Source of the DNA: Candidatus Litorirhabdus singularis
GTDB lineage: Bacteria > Pseudomonadota > Gammaproteobacteria > Pseudomonadales > Halieaceae
Reading direction: 5' to 3'
DNA: 64,000 nucleotides
NCBI RefSeq assembly: GCF_026262625.1
Contig: NZ_SHNN01000003.1
Coordinates: 310,001 to 374,000, forward strand
How positions within the stretch are numbered: the first letter of the stretch is position 1; each line of letters starts with the position of its first letter. Positions 7,873-16,705 of this stretch are shown here, in pieces. The position numbers were made by a program, and so were the translations under genes. The notes under the pieces are model-generated. The model made no database searches, was not told where the DNA came from, and was given only the letters and a program-made list of their open reading frames with translations.

Positions 7873-8490
7873 TTATTCGCTGATGATGCCGCGCTCTTTC
7901 AGTGCGGCCAAAATGATGCTGACTTCCTCAGCCAGGGTTTGCTGATCTGAATGCAGGTGAATCTCGGGCTTGGTCGGTGCCTCGTAGGGGTCATCGATAC
8001 CAGTGAAATTTTTGATTTCTCCCGCACGGGCCTTTTTGTAGAGTCCCTTGGGATCGCGTTCTTCGGCAGCCGCCAGGGAGCAATCGACAAAAATCTCGAT
8101 AAACTCCATACCAGCTTCTTCGTGCAGCGCACGCACCTGGTCACGATCTTCACGATAGGGGCTGATAAAGCTGCTTAGCGCAACAACACCGCTGTCTACA
8201 AATAATTTAGCGACTTCGCCAATACGGCGGATATTCTCAGTGCGATCTTCCGCGGTGAAGCCCAAATTCTTGTTGATACCCATGCGCACATTATCACCAT
8301 CCAGGCGATAAGAAAGCACGCCCATCTCATGCAGAGTACCTTCAAGTTCTACCGCCACCGTACTCTTCCCGCTGCCAGAAAGACCGGTAAACCAGAGGGT
8401 AGCGCCCTTGTGGCCCAATAACTTGCCGCGGTGCTCCGGGGTGATATCGCCTTCATGCCAATGCACATTAGTTGCTTTTTGATCTGCCAC
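7873..8490 (-). CDS. cysC: Adenylylsulfate kinase (APS kinase)
   Basis: CysC phosphorylates APS to PAPS, the sulfuryl donor for sulfotransferases. The P-loop GLSGSGKST is at residues 36-44. The family blocks YRLDGDNVRMGINKNLGF, ENIRRIGEVAKLF and the DPKGLYKKARAGEIKNFTGIDDPYE lid are all present. The length of 205 residues is normal. The start is GTG at 8490, supported by AGGAGA seven bases before it. It stands between the sulfotransferase gene (30 bases upstream) and sat (10 bases downstream). Confidence 0.93.
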   Translation of the reverse strand: MADQKATNVHWHEGDITPEHRGKLLGHKGATLWFTGLSGSGKSTVAVELEGTLHEMGVLSYRLDGDNVRMGINKNLGFTAEDRTENIRRIGEVAKLFVDSGVVALSSFISPYREDRDQVRALHEEAGMEFIEIFVDCSLAAAEERDPKGLYKKARAGEIKNFTGIDDPYEAPTKPEIHLHSDQQTLAEEVSIILAALKERGIISE

Positions 8491-8520
8491 TTGATGTTCT
8501 CCTGTCGTTTTAAATCAGTT

Positions 8521-9684
8521 TCAGTTGGGAAGAATAAACTTCTCGCGATAACGGGCAAACTGCTGCTCTAAGCCGCTCTCGGTAAACCCATATTGTTCCA
8601 GCGTATAGGCGTGGGCAGGGCGCAGCTCGCGCTTATTAAAGTCCTGCCACTGCTCCATCTCGGCACGCGCCTCCGGCGTAAAATCCATGCCGATAAAATC
8701 ATAGATCTTTTGAATCTCGGTCAGCGGCTGGCTCACCGTATCCTTGAACCACAGATCAAGAAAATGTTCTTCACCCACTTGTTCGCGCACATCCATCGTG
8801 TGCGTCATACCGCGGGCAAACTTGCGCGCCCAGGTTTTCCCTACCTCGCAAGGATCTGCGTTATCAGAGTATATAACCCAAAGCGCCGCAGTCATACTGG
8901 TTAATGACGGGATGGTATCGACAGGGTCACGGTGCGTTTGCACCACGCGGGCGTCTGGAAACACTTTAAACACGAGATCCATAAAGTGCAGATGGTGCGG
9001 TGCCTTCACTGTCCAGCGCTCTGCCTGCTTGCCGGTACGCTTTTTCTGCCACTGCAAGAACTGCAGTAAAAGCCGCCAATACTCGTAACCCACAGTATGG
9101 TCTTGCGCCTCAATCCAGCGGTCAAAGGTGGGCAGATTAGCGTAGGCTTGAATGTTATAGCTGTAGAAGCTTTGCTCGAGCAGCATAATGTCTTCATCGG
9201 GGCCCATAGCATCCATGGGGTGCACGGCCAGCAGATCAGGATTAGCCTCCAGCATGGCGCTCATTTCAGCTTTGGCATCAATGATGCGCTGGTCTTCTCC
9301 AGCCGGATCCCAGTCCAGACTCGGACAGGGATAGCGTACCTCGTACCATAGCGGCGCGAACAGACGATGATCGGCCGCCAGGGTGCGATGCAACATGGTG
9401 GTGCCGGTGCGCGGTAAACCAACCACTACCAGGGGTGCCACAATCTCTTCATCGCGTATTTCAGGATAGCGTTTGAGGTACTCCTGCACCCGCAGACGAG
9501 TGGTCAGTATATCCACCACCCGCTGTCGTAAAACAGTTTCACCGATAGCGTTAAGGTCCGCCTCGTGCTCTAACGAGAACAGCAGTTTTTCCAGCGGCTC
9601 GCGGTGACTGTCATCACCAAAGTCACTCAGGCCATCCACCGCACAAGCGTCTCGAGTCAGGCTATCCGGTGTCCAATCGACCAT
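8521..9684 (-). CDS. Sulfotransferase family protein
   Basis: The protein (387 residues) has the PAPS 5'-phosphosulfate loop GLPRTGTTMLH at 89-99. The second PAPS-binding segment is DARVVQTHRDPVDTIPS. RWTVKAPHHL precedes it, as in this bacterial family (Sulfotransfer_3-like). Such enzymes move a sulfuryl group from PAPS to a hydroxyl or amine; many act on lipids, sterol-like or polyketide compounds, and the acceptor here is unknown. The ATG directly follows the TAG stop of the DUF1214 gene, so the two are translationally linked. cysC and sat follow and supply PAPS. Confidence 0.88.
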   Translation of the reverse strand: MVDWTPDSLTRDACAVDGLSDFGDDSHREPLEKLLFSLEHEADLNAIGETVLRQRVVDILTTRLRVQEYLKRYPEIRDEEIVAPLVVVGLPRTGTTMLHRTLAADHRLFAPLWYEVRYPCPSLDWDPAGEDQRIIDAKAEMSAMLEANPDLLAVHPMDAMGPDEDIMLLEQSFYSYNIQAYANLPTFDRWIEAQDHTVGYEYWRLLLQFLQWQKKRTGKQAERWTVKAPHHLHFMDLVFKVFPDARVVQTHRDPVDTIPSLTSMTAALWVIYSDNADPCEVGKTWARKFARGMTHTMDVREQVGEEHFLDLWFKDTVSQPLTEIQKIYDFIGMDFTPEARAEMEQWQDFNKRELRPAHAYTLEQYGFTESGLEQQFARYREKFILPN

Positions 9685-10779
9685 CTATAAGTCTCCAAAT
9701 TTGACCACACGGGTCTTAACCGGCGGGAAACTGCTGGCTTCGATATAGCGCAGCAGCATTGAGCCCTGATTATGTCCCGCAGTACTGATCCAGTTCGGAT
9801 AGTTCTGACCCGGGTCACTGTGAGCAACAAGAATCTGCAGCGAGCCGTCTTCAGCATAGCGGGCAGTGTGCTTGTTAACGTGAATACGGTGGTAACGGTA
9901 GTCCAACGACTCTAACCAGAAGTTGCTGAGCTGGAAATTCCAGCTGCGGCACTCCGGTAACTCCGCAATCTCGATCAACAGCGCCTCATCTGCCGCTAAC
10001 TTCCAGTAACTGTTGTGATAATAAATGGAAGGATCGCCACCGGCGGTCAGGCACATTTGTTGGTCATTGGGAGGCAACTGGTTGATATGCTTACTAAAAA
10101 TATCCATCCAGTCGATAAACAGACCGGCCGTGCCATTGATAAAACCGTTGACCCGGCCCAACTGCTCGGCAAACTCCACCGGATCCAACTGCGCCTCACC
10201 ATCGGGATTCAAACACTCAATGGTCAACTGGGCAGCGCTCTCCTGGCTTCGATTCTGAAAGGTCTGCCGCACCAGCATATTGTCAGATTCTGGCTGCATC
10301 GGCAGCCAGTTGCCAGACTGTGGCGTAGCGCTGACCAGAATTTCGAAGCTGCCATCATCGAGAATATCCAGATCCTCCAGTTCGACATGTCCTGTAGGTG
10401 CCATAGTGCCGGTGCTACCGTATGAACCTGCTTTAGTCTCAATACTGAGATAAGGCACGCTGCCGCGCTGTCCACGAATACGGTAATCGTAACGCCCGGA
10501 AATCGCACAGTTCTGATAAAAGTTGTCAGGGTTGTCATTGCCAATCTTGGCAGTAGCATGCGATAAAGAGTAAAACTCGGGGAACCGGGGATCGCCAAAT
10601 TCAATGTTCTTTTCCAGACTTAGACGCAGCAGACGCGTGAGATAGCGGTAACCCTCGGCACGATCGAAGACGTTAGCTGGTGCAGATTCACGCAACACTT
10701 GCTCTCCGGTTGCCTTGAGCGAGTCACAGAAATCCGCCCACAAACTGCCATCCATTATTCTTTGTTCTTCTTGATCCAC
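9685..10779 (-). CDS. DUF1214 domain protein, partner of the sulfotransferase
   Basis: This 364-residue protein belongs to the DUF1214 group. The conserved C-terminal region includes WNFQLSNFWLESLDYRYHRIHVN, then ILVAHSDPGQNYPNWISTAGHNQGSMLLRY. No signal peptide is visible. The start is GTG at 10779, backed by a GAGGAGG at 8 bases. DUF1214 proteins have no firm biochemical role that I can name. From my recollection they often sit beside sulfotransferase genes in actinobacteria and marine gammaproteobacteria, which suggests a role on the same substrate. The sulfotransferase start touches its stop codon. Confidence 0.8.
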   Translation of the reverse strand: MDQEEQRIMDGSLWADFCDSLKATGEQVLRESAPANVFDRAEGYRYLTRLLRLSLEKNIEFGDPRFPEFYSLSHATAKIGNDNPDNFYQNCAISGRYDYRIRGQRGSVPYLSIETKAGSYGSTGTMAPTGHVELEDLDILDDGSFEILVSATPQSGNWLPMQPESDNMLVRQTFQNRSQESAAQLTIECLNPDGEAQLDPVEFAEQLGRVNGFINGTAGLFIDWMDIFSKHINQLPPNDQQMCLTAGGDPSIYYHNSYWKLAADEALLIEIAELPECRSWNFQLSNFWLESLDYRYHRIHVNKHTARYAEDGSLQILVAHSDPGQNYPNWISTAGHNQGSMLLRYIEASSFPPVKTRVVKFGDL

Positions 10780-10829
10780 GGGTTCAGCCTCCTCGATAGT
10801 TGTGCAACCAACGGCGCCAGCGCTTATCG

Positions 10830-11015
10830 CTAATTGGAGCCGCTAAAATACATGATGATTTGAATCACAATAGAAATCATCACCAGCGGCCAGATCCAGC
10901 GAGTGATGCGCTGCAACTTCTCTGGTTCCATGGGACTGGCAAATTTCTCACCCAGCACTACCATCAGAGCCACGCCGATAAATATGAACAAGACAATGCC
11001 TAGCAGCGTACTCAT
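10830..11015 (-). CDS. Small two-helix membrane protein, 61 aa
   Basis: The protein has two hydrophobic segments (about residues 4-21 and 40-57) joined by a short charged loop GEKFASPMEPEKLQRITRW. It is predicted to be an inner-membrane hairpin. Its ATG overlaps the trmH stop (ATGA), so it is translated after trmH, and the DUF1214 gene follows after 50 bases. The family is not known to me. The overlapping start and clear membrane character make it a real gene. Confidence 0.72.
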   Translation of the reverse strand: MSTLLGIVLFIFIGVALMVVLGEKFASPMEPEKLQRITRWIWPLVMISIVIQIIMYFSGSN

Positions 11016-11713
11016 GATAAATCCCGTTTAGCCAGTTGTTGTCGAACGCCTTCATACCAGAGACTGGGGCTATCAATTTCACCGCTGGCGTCCAATTCAG
11101 GGTACTCCAGGTCCCGCTCTATGCAGAATTCGCGAACGCTGGGGTGGCCCCACTCGAAAAAGAGCCTGCGGTAGGTAGCGTCATCGATACGTCTGTGCCG
11201 ATAGAGTCCCGCAGCTTCGCGCTGCCGCTGCACTTCGGCCAGTATAATGCCAGCGGCCACGGAAACGTTAAAGGACGCCACCATACCCACCATGGGTATG
11301 GTGATACAGCAATCTGCGCTGGCAACCCCATGGGCGCTGACACCGCGTTTTTCTGCGCCCATCAATAGTGCCGTGGGCCTGGTGTAATCGGGCTCACGAT
11401 AGTCTATAGAATCAGTGCCCAGATGCGCTGCGATCACCTGCATATCCTGTTCACGCGCGATATCAAGCGCAGCGTCCAGCGTTTCGTGGCAAACAACCTC
11501 CACCCAGTGATGGGACCCCATGGCAGTGCCGCGAAAGGCCTTGTAGTTATCCTTCTCGACCACCGTGTGCGCAGTCATGATACCCACAGCATCACAATTA
11601 CGTACCAGCGCCGATACATTCCTCTGTTTGTTTACAAAGTCAGTGATCACCGTCAGGTCCGGCTGCCTGCGGTCAAGCACCGCGCGCAACCTGCCAATAC
11701 GTTCCGGGGTCAT
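11012..11713 (-). CDS. trmH: tRNA (guanosine-2'-O-)-methyltransferase
   Basis: TrmH methylates the 2'-hydroxyl of G18 in the tRNA D-loop using S-adenosylmethionine. The SPOUT trefoil motifs are present: NVSALVRNCDAVG (motif 1), LLMGAEKRGVS (motif 2) and IPMVGMVASFNVSVAAGIIL (motif 3). The 233-residue length and C-terminal FEWGHPSVREFC extension match the family. It is unusual to find this housekeeping tRNA gene locked by ATGA overlaps between a hydrolase gene upstream and a small membrane protein downstream. Confidence 0.93.
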   Translation of the reverse strand: MTPERIGRLRAVLDRRQPDLTVITDFVNKQRNVSALVRNCDAVGIMTAHTVVEKDNYKAFRGTAMGSHHWVEVVCHETLDAALDIAREQDMQVIAAHLGTDSIDYREPDYTRPTALLMGAEKRGVSAHGVASADCCITIPMVGMVASFNVSVAAGIILAEVQRQREAAGLYRHRRIDDATYRRLFFEWGHPSVREFCIERDLEYPELDASGEIDSPSLWYEGVRQQLAKRDLS

Positions 11714-12576
11714 CAGCCAGACACCACACCCACTACGGGCAGGCGCTCCAAAAACTCGATAACCGCGGCACTGAAAATATCATTGCGATCACCCGCCACC
11801 ATATGCCGGGCCTTGTCGACATCAACGTATTCTGCATGCGGAATCAGTTCGAGAAACTCGCGCACTTCATGCTCGGTAACCACGTCCGAGGCGCGCCCGC
11901 GAATGAGCATCACCGGCACGGTGATATTACTTGCCGCCGCCAACAACGGCTCGGGTGCAGACGGACCGCCCTCACGCGGAGCAAAAAAGTTGGGGTCCCA
12001 ATGCCAGTAGTAGCGACCTTCGCGCTCCCGCAGATTCTTGCGCAAGCCACTGAGATCATCGCGTCGCGGTCGACCTGTATAGCGCGCCACGGCATCCGCG
12101 GCCTCTTCCAACGAGCCAAATCCGCTCTCAATATGCTCGTGCATAAAGTCGAAAATCTTCTGCACGCCGAGATGATTCAATCGAGGGGTGACATCGACCA
12201 GCACGATAGCGGAGAACATACCGACATCCAGTTCACCAGCACCCCACATTGCCGACATACCGCCCAGAGACGCACCTACCACTGCGGGCGGCGTGGCGAA
12301 TGTTCGCGCCAGGCAAGCCATGTCGAGGGCAAAATGTCCCATCTCATAGAGGCCCTGTTCAGACCATTCGCTCTCCCCGTGACCGCGATGATCATAGGCC
12401 ACCGCATACCAACCGCGCTCTGCCAATGCCTGCGCCGTGCCGCCCCAGGAGTGACGGGTCTGGCCACCGCCATGGGCAAGGATTACCGGAGGATTGGCAG
12501 GATCTCCCCAGGCGTCAGCCACCAGAGTAATGCCCTCTTCGCCTTCGTATTCCAGTCTTTCGGGCTGTAAATCCAT
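11713..12576 (-). CDS. Alpha/beta hydrolase
   Basis: The 287-residue protein shows the alpha/beta-hydrolase fold: oxyanion segment LAHGGGQTRHSW, YDHRGHGES, and the nucleophile elbow GASLGG with its serine. The late acid is in MLIRGRASDVV and the histidine in KARHMVAGDRND. This is the general layout of esterases, C-C hydrolases and haloperoxidase-like enzymes. The substrate is open. Its TGA overlaps the trmH start. The SDR gene lies 46 bases upstream, and the set with the SDR and amidohydrolase looks catabolic. Confidence 0.85.
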   Translation of the reverse strand: MDLQPERLEYEGEEGITLVADAWGDPANPPVILAHGGGQTRHSWGGTAQALAERGWYAVAYDHRGHGESEWSEQGLYEMGHFALDMACLARTFATPPAVVGASLGGMSAMWGAGELDVGMFSAIVLVDVTPRLNHLGVQKIFDFMHEHIESGFGSLEEAADAVARYTGRPRRDDLSGLRKNLREREGRYYWHWDPNFFAPREGGPSAPEPLLAAASNITVPVMLIRGRASDVVTEHEVREFLELIPHAEYVDVDKARHMVAGDRNDIFSAAVIEFLERLPVVGVVSG

Positions 12577-12622
12577 GCTATATCCGTCTCAAAAAGTGGG
12601 GGCCCTACTGTGGAAAGAGGCC

Positions 12623-13402
12623 CTATACCAGACCCATCATCTCTACCAGACCATGGGAATGTCCGGCGGTATAGCCACCATCAACAGCCAACGCCTGACC
12701 GCTGACAAAAGAAGCATCATCCGAAGCCAGGAAAAATGCGGCACCGGCGATCTCTTCGGGTTTACCGAAGCGTCCCAGCTTGTGCTGCGATTCCACGTCG
12801 GCCCGAAACGACTCCATGCCCTCCATGTCCATCACCTGCCGGAACATGGGCGTATCAATAAAACCCGGACAGATAGCATTAACCCGAATACCCATGCGGC
12901 CGTAGTCGATGGCCGCATTACGTGTCAGCAATACCACCCCGCCTTTGGACGCATTGTAGGAACTGCCACCCTCACAACCCTGCAAGCCCTCCACACTGGC
13001 TACAGTAATAATACTGCCACTGCGCTGCTCCATCATGGTCGGGAGTACTGCCTTTAGCGACAGGAAAGTACCCTTCAAATTGATATCCAGCACCCGGTCC
13101 CAGGCGTCTTCCTCCACCAGATGCACTGGGCCGGCGTCGCCGACACCGGCAGCTGTCACCAAAATATCTACGCGCCCGAAGCGCTCAACCGTGTTGGCAA
13201 TCATATGCACTTGCGCTTCAGCATTGGTCACATCCAGCTGATGAAAAGCGCTAAAACTCTCGTCCTGTAAGACGTGAAGGTCGGCACCAATGACAGTAGC
13301 GCCTTCACGACAGTAGCGCTGCGCGCAAGCCAAGCCAATACCCGAGGCTGCTCCAGTCACTACCGCAACCCGACCCGCCAGTCGCTGCTCCTGGCCATTC
13401 AT
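12623..13402 (-). CDS. Short-chain dehydrogenase/reductase (SDR)
   Basis: A classical SDR of 259 residues with the cofactor loop TGAASGIG, LVTAAG in place of the usual NNAG, the catalytic serine in TVASVEG, and the YNASK pair of Tyr and Lys. The closing VSGQALAVDGGYTAG is typical. It would oxidise an alcohol or reduce a ketone with NAD(P). The acidic residue at the end of strand 2 (GADLHV) hints at NAD. The start ATG overlaps the amidohydrolase stop by ATGA, so the two enzymes are coupled. Confidence 0.87.
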   Translation of the reverse strand: MNGQEQRLAGRVAVVTGAASGIGLACAQRYCREGATVIGADLHVLQDESFSAFHQLDVTNAEAQVHMIANTVERFGRVDILVTAAGVGDAGPVHLVEEDAWDRVLDINLKGTFLSLKAVLPTMMEQRSGSIITVASVEGLQGCEGGSSYNASKGGVVLLTRNAAIDYGRMGIRVNAICPGFIDTPMFRQVMDMEGMESFRADVESQHKLGRFGKPEEIAGAAFFLASDDASFVSGQALAVDGGYTAGHSHGLVEMMGLV

Positions 13403-15129
13403 GCTGCGGGAGCCGCCTGGGCACCGCGTATCAGCTTGCCGGGCAGTGCTCCGGTTGCCGCGCCATCAGCCATAACCACTTCGCCGTTCACCAGCGTCGC
13501 ACGGTAACCTTGCGCTGACTGGAACATACGACGTCCGCCAGCGGGCAGATCGTAGATTATTTCCGGCGCATCCATCTTCAGGGCACCGAAATCGATCAGG
13601 TTAATATCCGCCTTCATCCCAACTTCCAGTGTTCCCCGGTCTTCCAGACCGACACAGCGGGCTGTATCGCGGGTGTGCATCTTGACCGCCTGCTCCAGCT
13701 CAAAGCGCTTACCACGCGTGCGGTCACGAACAAAGTAGGCCAATAAATAGGTAGGCATGGAGGCGTCTGATAGCACCCCGCAGTGGGCACCCGTATCGGC
13801 CAGGCTAATGACCGAGTTCTCGTCCTCCAACATGGTTACCTGCCGACGCAGGTCTCCCTTGTCGTAGCCCATCAGCGGAAAATACAGCATCGACTTGCCA
13901 TCGCGCTTCAGCAGGGTGTCATACGCCAATTCCTGCGGTGTGATCCCCATGGCTGCGGCTCGCGCGGCCATGCTCTGATCTGGAGTCGGCTCGTAATCTG
14001 GCTCCTCTCCCAGTTCATACATCAGGTCGAAATCGGCCGCCATGCGATCGGCCGCCTCAATGCCCATGGTCGGCGTCGGCTCGGCCAATATGGCCGCTCT
14101 TACCGCAGGATCGCACAAGCGCTCAAGGCGCTCCTCTGGTGACAGGGCAGCCAACGGGGCAAAGTTCTGATGCATGAAAAACGGGTGCACGGTGCCATTA
14201 AAATTCATCAGCACATTGACCGGACGTGCGCCGACGTGAGGCACTAACCTGGCGCCCTCAGCATTCGCCTGTCGCACGTAATCGAGCTGGGCTTCGACCC
14301 GCGGCCACTGGCTTTCGTCTTGATAGAACAGCACAAAGTTGATCTGACACTTGTTAGCAATTGACAGGCGCTTCATCCAATCCATTTCCACTTCCCAGTC
14401 GTCCCAGTCAGAGACCAGCTGGTAGATGCCTTTGCCTATTTCCCCAAGCACTTTGCCAATACCCAACAATTCACTTTCATCAGAATAGGTGCCTGGCATC
14501 GCTAAACCCTCGCGGGTCCGGTGCAACTCGGTACGGGAGGTGGAGAAACCGATAGCACCGGCCTCAATGCCCTCGCGCACTATCGCTGACATCTGCTCGA
14601 CGTCGGCGGGCGTGGCCTGCTCATTCTGCACACCGCGATCTCCCATGACATACGTGCGCACCGCACAATGGGGCACTTGAGCGGCAACGTCGATGGCGCG
14701 CGGAAATTTGTCCAACGTATCCAGGTATTCAGGAAAACTCTCCCACTCCCAGGTTATGCCTTCGTGGAGCGCAGCTCCGGGTATATCTTCAACGTCTTCC
14801 ATAACCGCAATCATGCGATCGCGCGCTGCCGAGTTAGGCTCACAGGGCGCAAAACCGACGCCACAGTTACCCATAATCAATGTTGTAATACCGTGGTTCA
14901 CCGCTGGACTAAGCAGAGGGTCCCAGGTGGCCTGGCCGTCCATATGTGAGTGCGTATCCACCCACCCCGGCGTTACCAGCAAATGGCTGGCGTCGAGCTC
15001 TTCGGTAGCAGAGCCGTTCACATCACCGACCGCAGCGATGCGTCCGTCCTTGATAGCGAGATCGCCTTCAAATGCTTTGCGGCCGGTGCCATCTACCAGA
15101 GTTCCATTACGAATAATCAGATCAAACAT
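13399..15129 (-). CDS. Amidohydrolase, N-acyl-D-amino-acid deacylase type
   Basis: The 576-residue protein matches the D-aminoacylase branch of the amidohydrolase superfamily. The metal site motif is [11 protein letters not shown], followed by [17 protein letters not shown] with the conserved bridging cysteine. [17 protein letters not shown] and the composite-domain tail KADINLIDF are also present. These enzymes cut N-acyl amides and cyclic ureides; the large size is normal for this branch. GAGAGGT precedes the ATG. It lies between a SnoaL-like gene (9 bases) and the SDR gene (overlap), in an unbroken metabolic operon. Confidence 0.85.
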   Translation of the reverse strand: MFDLIIRNGTLVDGTGRKAFEGDLAIKDGRIAAVGDVNGSATEELDASHLLVTPGWVDTHSHMDGQATWDPLLSPAVNHGITTLIMGNCGVGFAPCEPNSAARDRMIAVMEDVEDIPGAALHEGITWEWESFPEYLDTLDKFPRAIDVAAQVPHCAVRTYVMGDRGVQNEQATPADVEQMSAIVREGIEAGAIGFSTSRTELHRTREGLAMPGTYSDESELLGIGKVLGEIGKGIYQLVSDWDDWEVEMDWMKRLSIANKCQINFVLFYQDESQWPRVEAQLDYVRQANAEGARLVPHVGARPVNVLMNFNGTVHPFFMHQNFAPLAALSPEERLERLCDPAVRAAILAEPTPTMGIEAADRMAADFDLMYELGEEPDYEPTPDQSMAARAAAMGITPQELAYDTLLKRDGKSMLYFPLMGYDKGDLRRQVTMLEDENSVISLADTGAHCGVLSDASMPTYLLAYFVRDRTRGKRFELEQAVKMHTRDTARCVGLEDRGTLEVGMKADINLIDFGALKMDAPEIIYDLPAGGRRMFQSAQGYRATLVNGEVVMADGAATGALPGKLIRGAQAAPAA

Positions 15130-15138
15130 AGTTACCTC

Positions 15139-15657
15139 TCAGCCCGCTTGGCGGGATGGATCATCAAGTTCCGCCGGCGCAGTGCGACCGGCATAAATCA
15201 CTTTCGCCAGCGCTTCGCCAACATCCAGTATCAGCGTCGAGCTTTGGTGAAAACATGAACGGGTGATTTTCCAATCCCCGTCAATACAGCGATACTCATC
15301 GTCATAGCCACCGCCCAGCTGCGTGGCCACATTTTGTTTAGTATCTATCATGTAGTAATACAAACCCCATACCGCACTGGCCTCGGTAGCGCTGTGGACG
15401 GTAATCTGTGGATTTTGCGCATGGTGCATTTCAATAATATGCTCCGCGCAGGCCAATTCCGTGAACACCGCCACCATATCATCGGCCCGGGTGAAATTGC
15501 CTATCCGCCCGTATTGCAGATCGATTTCGCCATCGGCAAAACAGCTTCGCACCTGCGCCGGCTGTTTGCCGTCGCAACTGGCAAAATAACGTGCCTTAAG
15601 GCCCTTGATCGCCTCTATTGCTTCCAAACGGGCCAAGCGCAATTCCAGATCAGACAT
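15139..15657 (-). CDS. SnoaL-like / NTF2-fold protein (second copy)
   Basis: The 172-residue protein has the SnoaL_4-like layout: [20 protein letters not shown], a GEIDLQYG strand, an [26 protein letters not shown] core and a closing [21 protein letters not shown]. Members bind or isomerise small lipophilic substrates. The start ATG shares a base with the stop codon of the epimerase gene (TGATG), so translation is coupled. It is not closely similar to the SnoaL-like protein at 4353-4805 by eye. Confidence 0.8.
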   Translation of the reverse strand: MSDLELRLARLEAIEAIKGLKARYFASCDGKQPAQVRSCFADGEIDLQYGRIGNFTRADDMVAVFTELACAEHIIEMHHAQNPQITVHSATEASAVWGLYYYMIDTKQNVATQLGGGYDDEYRCIDGDWKITRSCFHQSSTLILDVGEALAKVIYAGRTAPAELDDPSRQAG

Positions 15658-16589
15658 CAGCCTACCTCCTTGATTAGTTCAGGCGCCATAGTGCGCACCA
15701 TACTGGCGACACCCACTTTCCAATCAACCGCTGTGGTGCCTATCAGCTCATGCATGCGAGTGGTATCGATACAGAGGCTGCCAAAGGCGGTGGAAGTCTC
15801 GTTGAACACCGGTTCAAATCCCGTCAACTCCTGTAAATAGGCGCACCATTCTTCGACACTGGTAGCTTCCGAACCACCAAAGTTCAGCGTCGTTACCTCC
15901 GGCGTGGCAGCAGCCAGCAGCCGTGGAATCTTTTCCAGATAATCATCAACATGCAGTAAATTATAGTAGTTGGGCTGTTCGGGGTGTATATCAATCGGAA
16001 TGCCGTTTTGCATCATCAACAGGTGGTAGTAAGGCCAGCCTCCGTTATCACCGTAGGGAACGCTGAGGCGCGCAATCGTCGTTGGTATTCCAAACTGATG
16101 AGCAGTAAATCGACACACCGTTTCAGCGGCAATTTTGCTGATACTGTAGGTGGGGAACATGGCTCGGTGATTATCACCTAAAGGAGAGTTCTCACTCCGC
16201 GGCTCATGCCCGGCATATTGATAAACTGCCGTCGATGAAAAGTGTAAAAAAGCCTTCACACTTTTGCAGTGCAGCATCAGACGTCCCACGCCCTCGGCAT
16301 TGGCTGCCAGGTCGTAGTCAAAATCATCGGTCTTGACTACCGCGAAGTTAAGCACGTAGTCAAAGTCGGTTGGCACTGCGGCCAGACCATCCACATCAGC
16401 GAGATCGGCGGCCACACAGTTAGCCCCCAGAGCCGTTATACGATCACGGTCTTCTTGCTTGCTGAATCGCGCCAGTGCAGTAACATCACAATGGCCGGCG
16501 AGCGCCGCCACCACGGGTTCCGCTACCTGCCCTGTAGGACCGGTGATGAGTATTTTGCTGCCAGTCAATTTAACCGGGTCGAATGCCAT
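15657..16589 (-). CDS. NAD-dependent epimerase/dehydratase family protein
   Basis: This 310-residue extended SDR has the N-terminal nucleotide loop ITGPTGQVAEP, the catalytic serine-threonine pair in HFSSTAVYQYAG and the YSISK motif. The C-terminal half carries NYYNLLHVDDYLEKIP, as in sugar-nucleotide and steroid-type epimerases. The exact reaction is not evident. GGAAGC precedes the ATG. It is the first gene of the compact series epimerase, SnoaL, amidohydrolase, SDR, hydrolase, trmH; a 116-base gap separates it from the DUF484-GGDEF gene. Confidence 0.82.
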   Translation of the reverse strand: MAFDPVKLTGSKILITGPTGQVAEPVVAALAGHCDVTALARFSKQEDRDRITALGANCVAADLADVDGLAAVPTDFDYVLNFAVVKTDDFDYDLAANAEGVGRLMLHCKSVKAFLHFSSTAVYQYAGHEPRSENSPLGDNHRAMFPTYSISKIAAETVCRFTAHQFGIPTTIARLSVPYGDNGGWPYYHLLMMQNGIPIDIHPEQPNYYNLLHVDDYLEKIPRLLAAATPEVTTLNFGGSEATSVEEWCAYLQELTGFEPVFNETSTAFGSLCIDTTRMHELIGTTAVDWKVGVASMVRTMAPELIKEVG

Positions 16590-16705
16590 TTTCAGCTTCC
16601 ACTTGTTACCGAATGGACGGCTATTCTACTCCGAATACCCCTCGCGCTGGGCCGGCGGCGTTCAAGACATTAAACCGCGGCCTGCTACCGAAAACGGCAC
16701 TCAAG

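Noticed and set aside
11423-12570. Long plus-strand open frames (195 and 255 codons) opposite trmH and the hydrolase
   Set aside because: They are antisense to clearly conserved genes, have no family-like motifs or ribosome binding sites, and reflect high-GC codon patterns.
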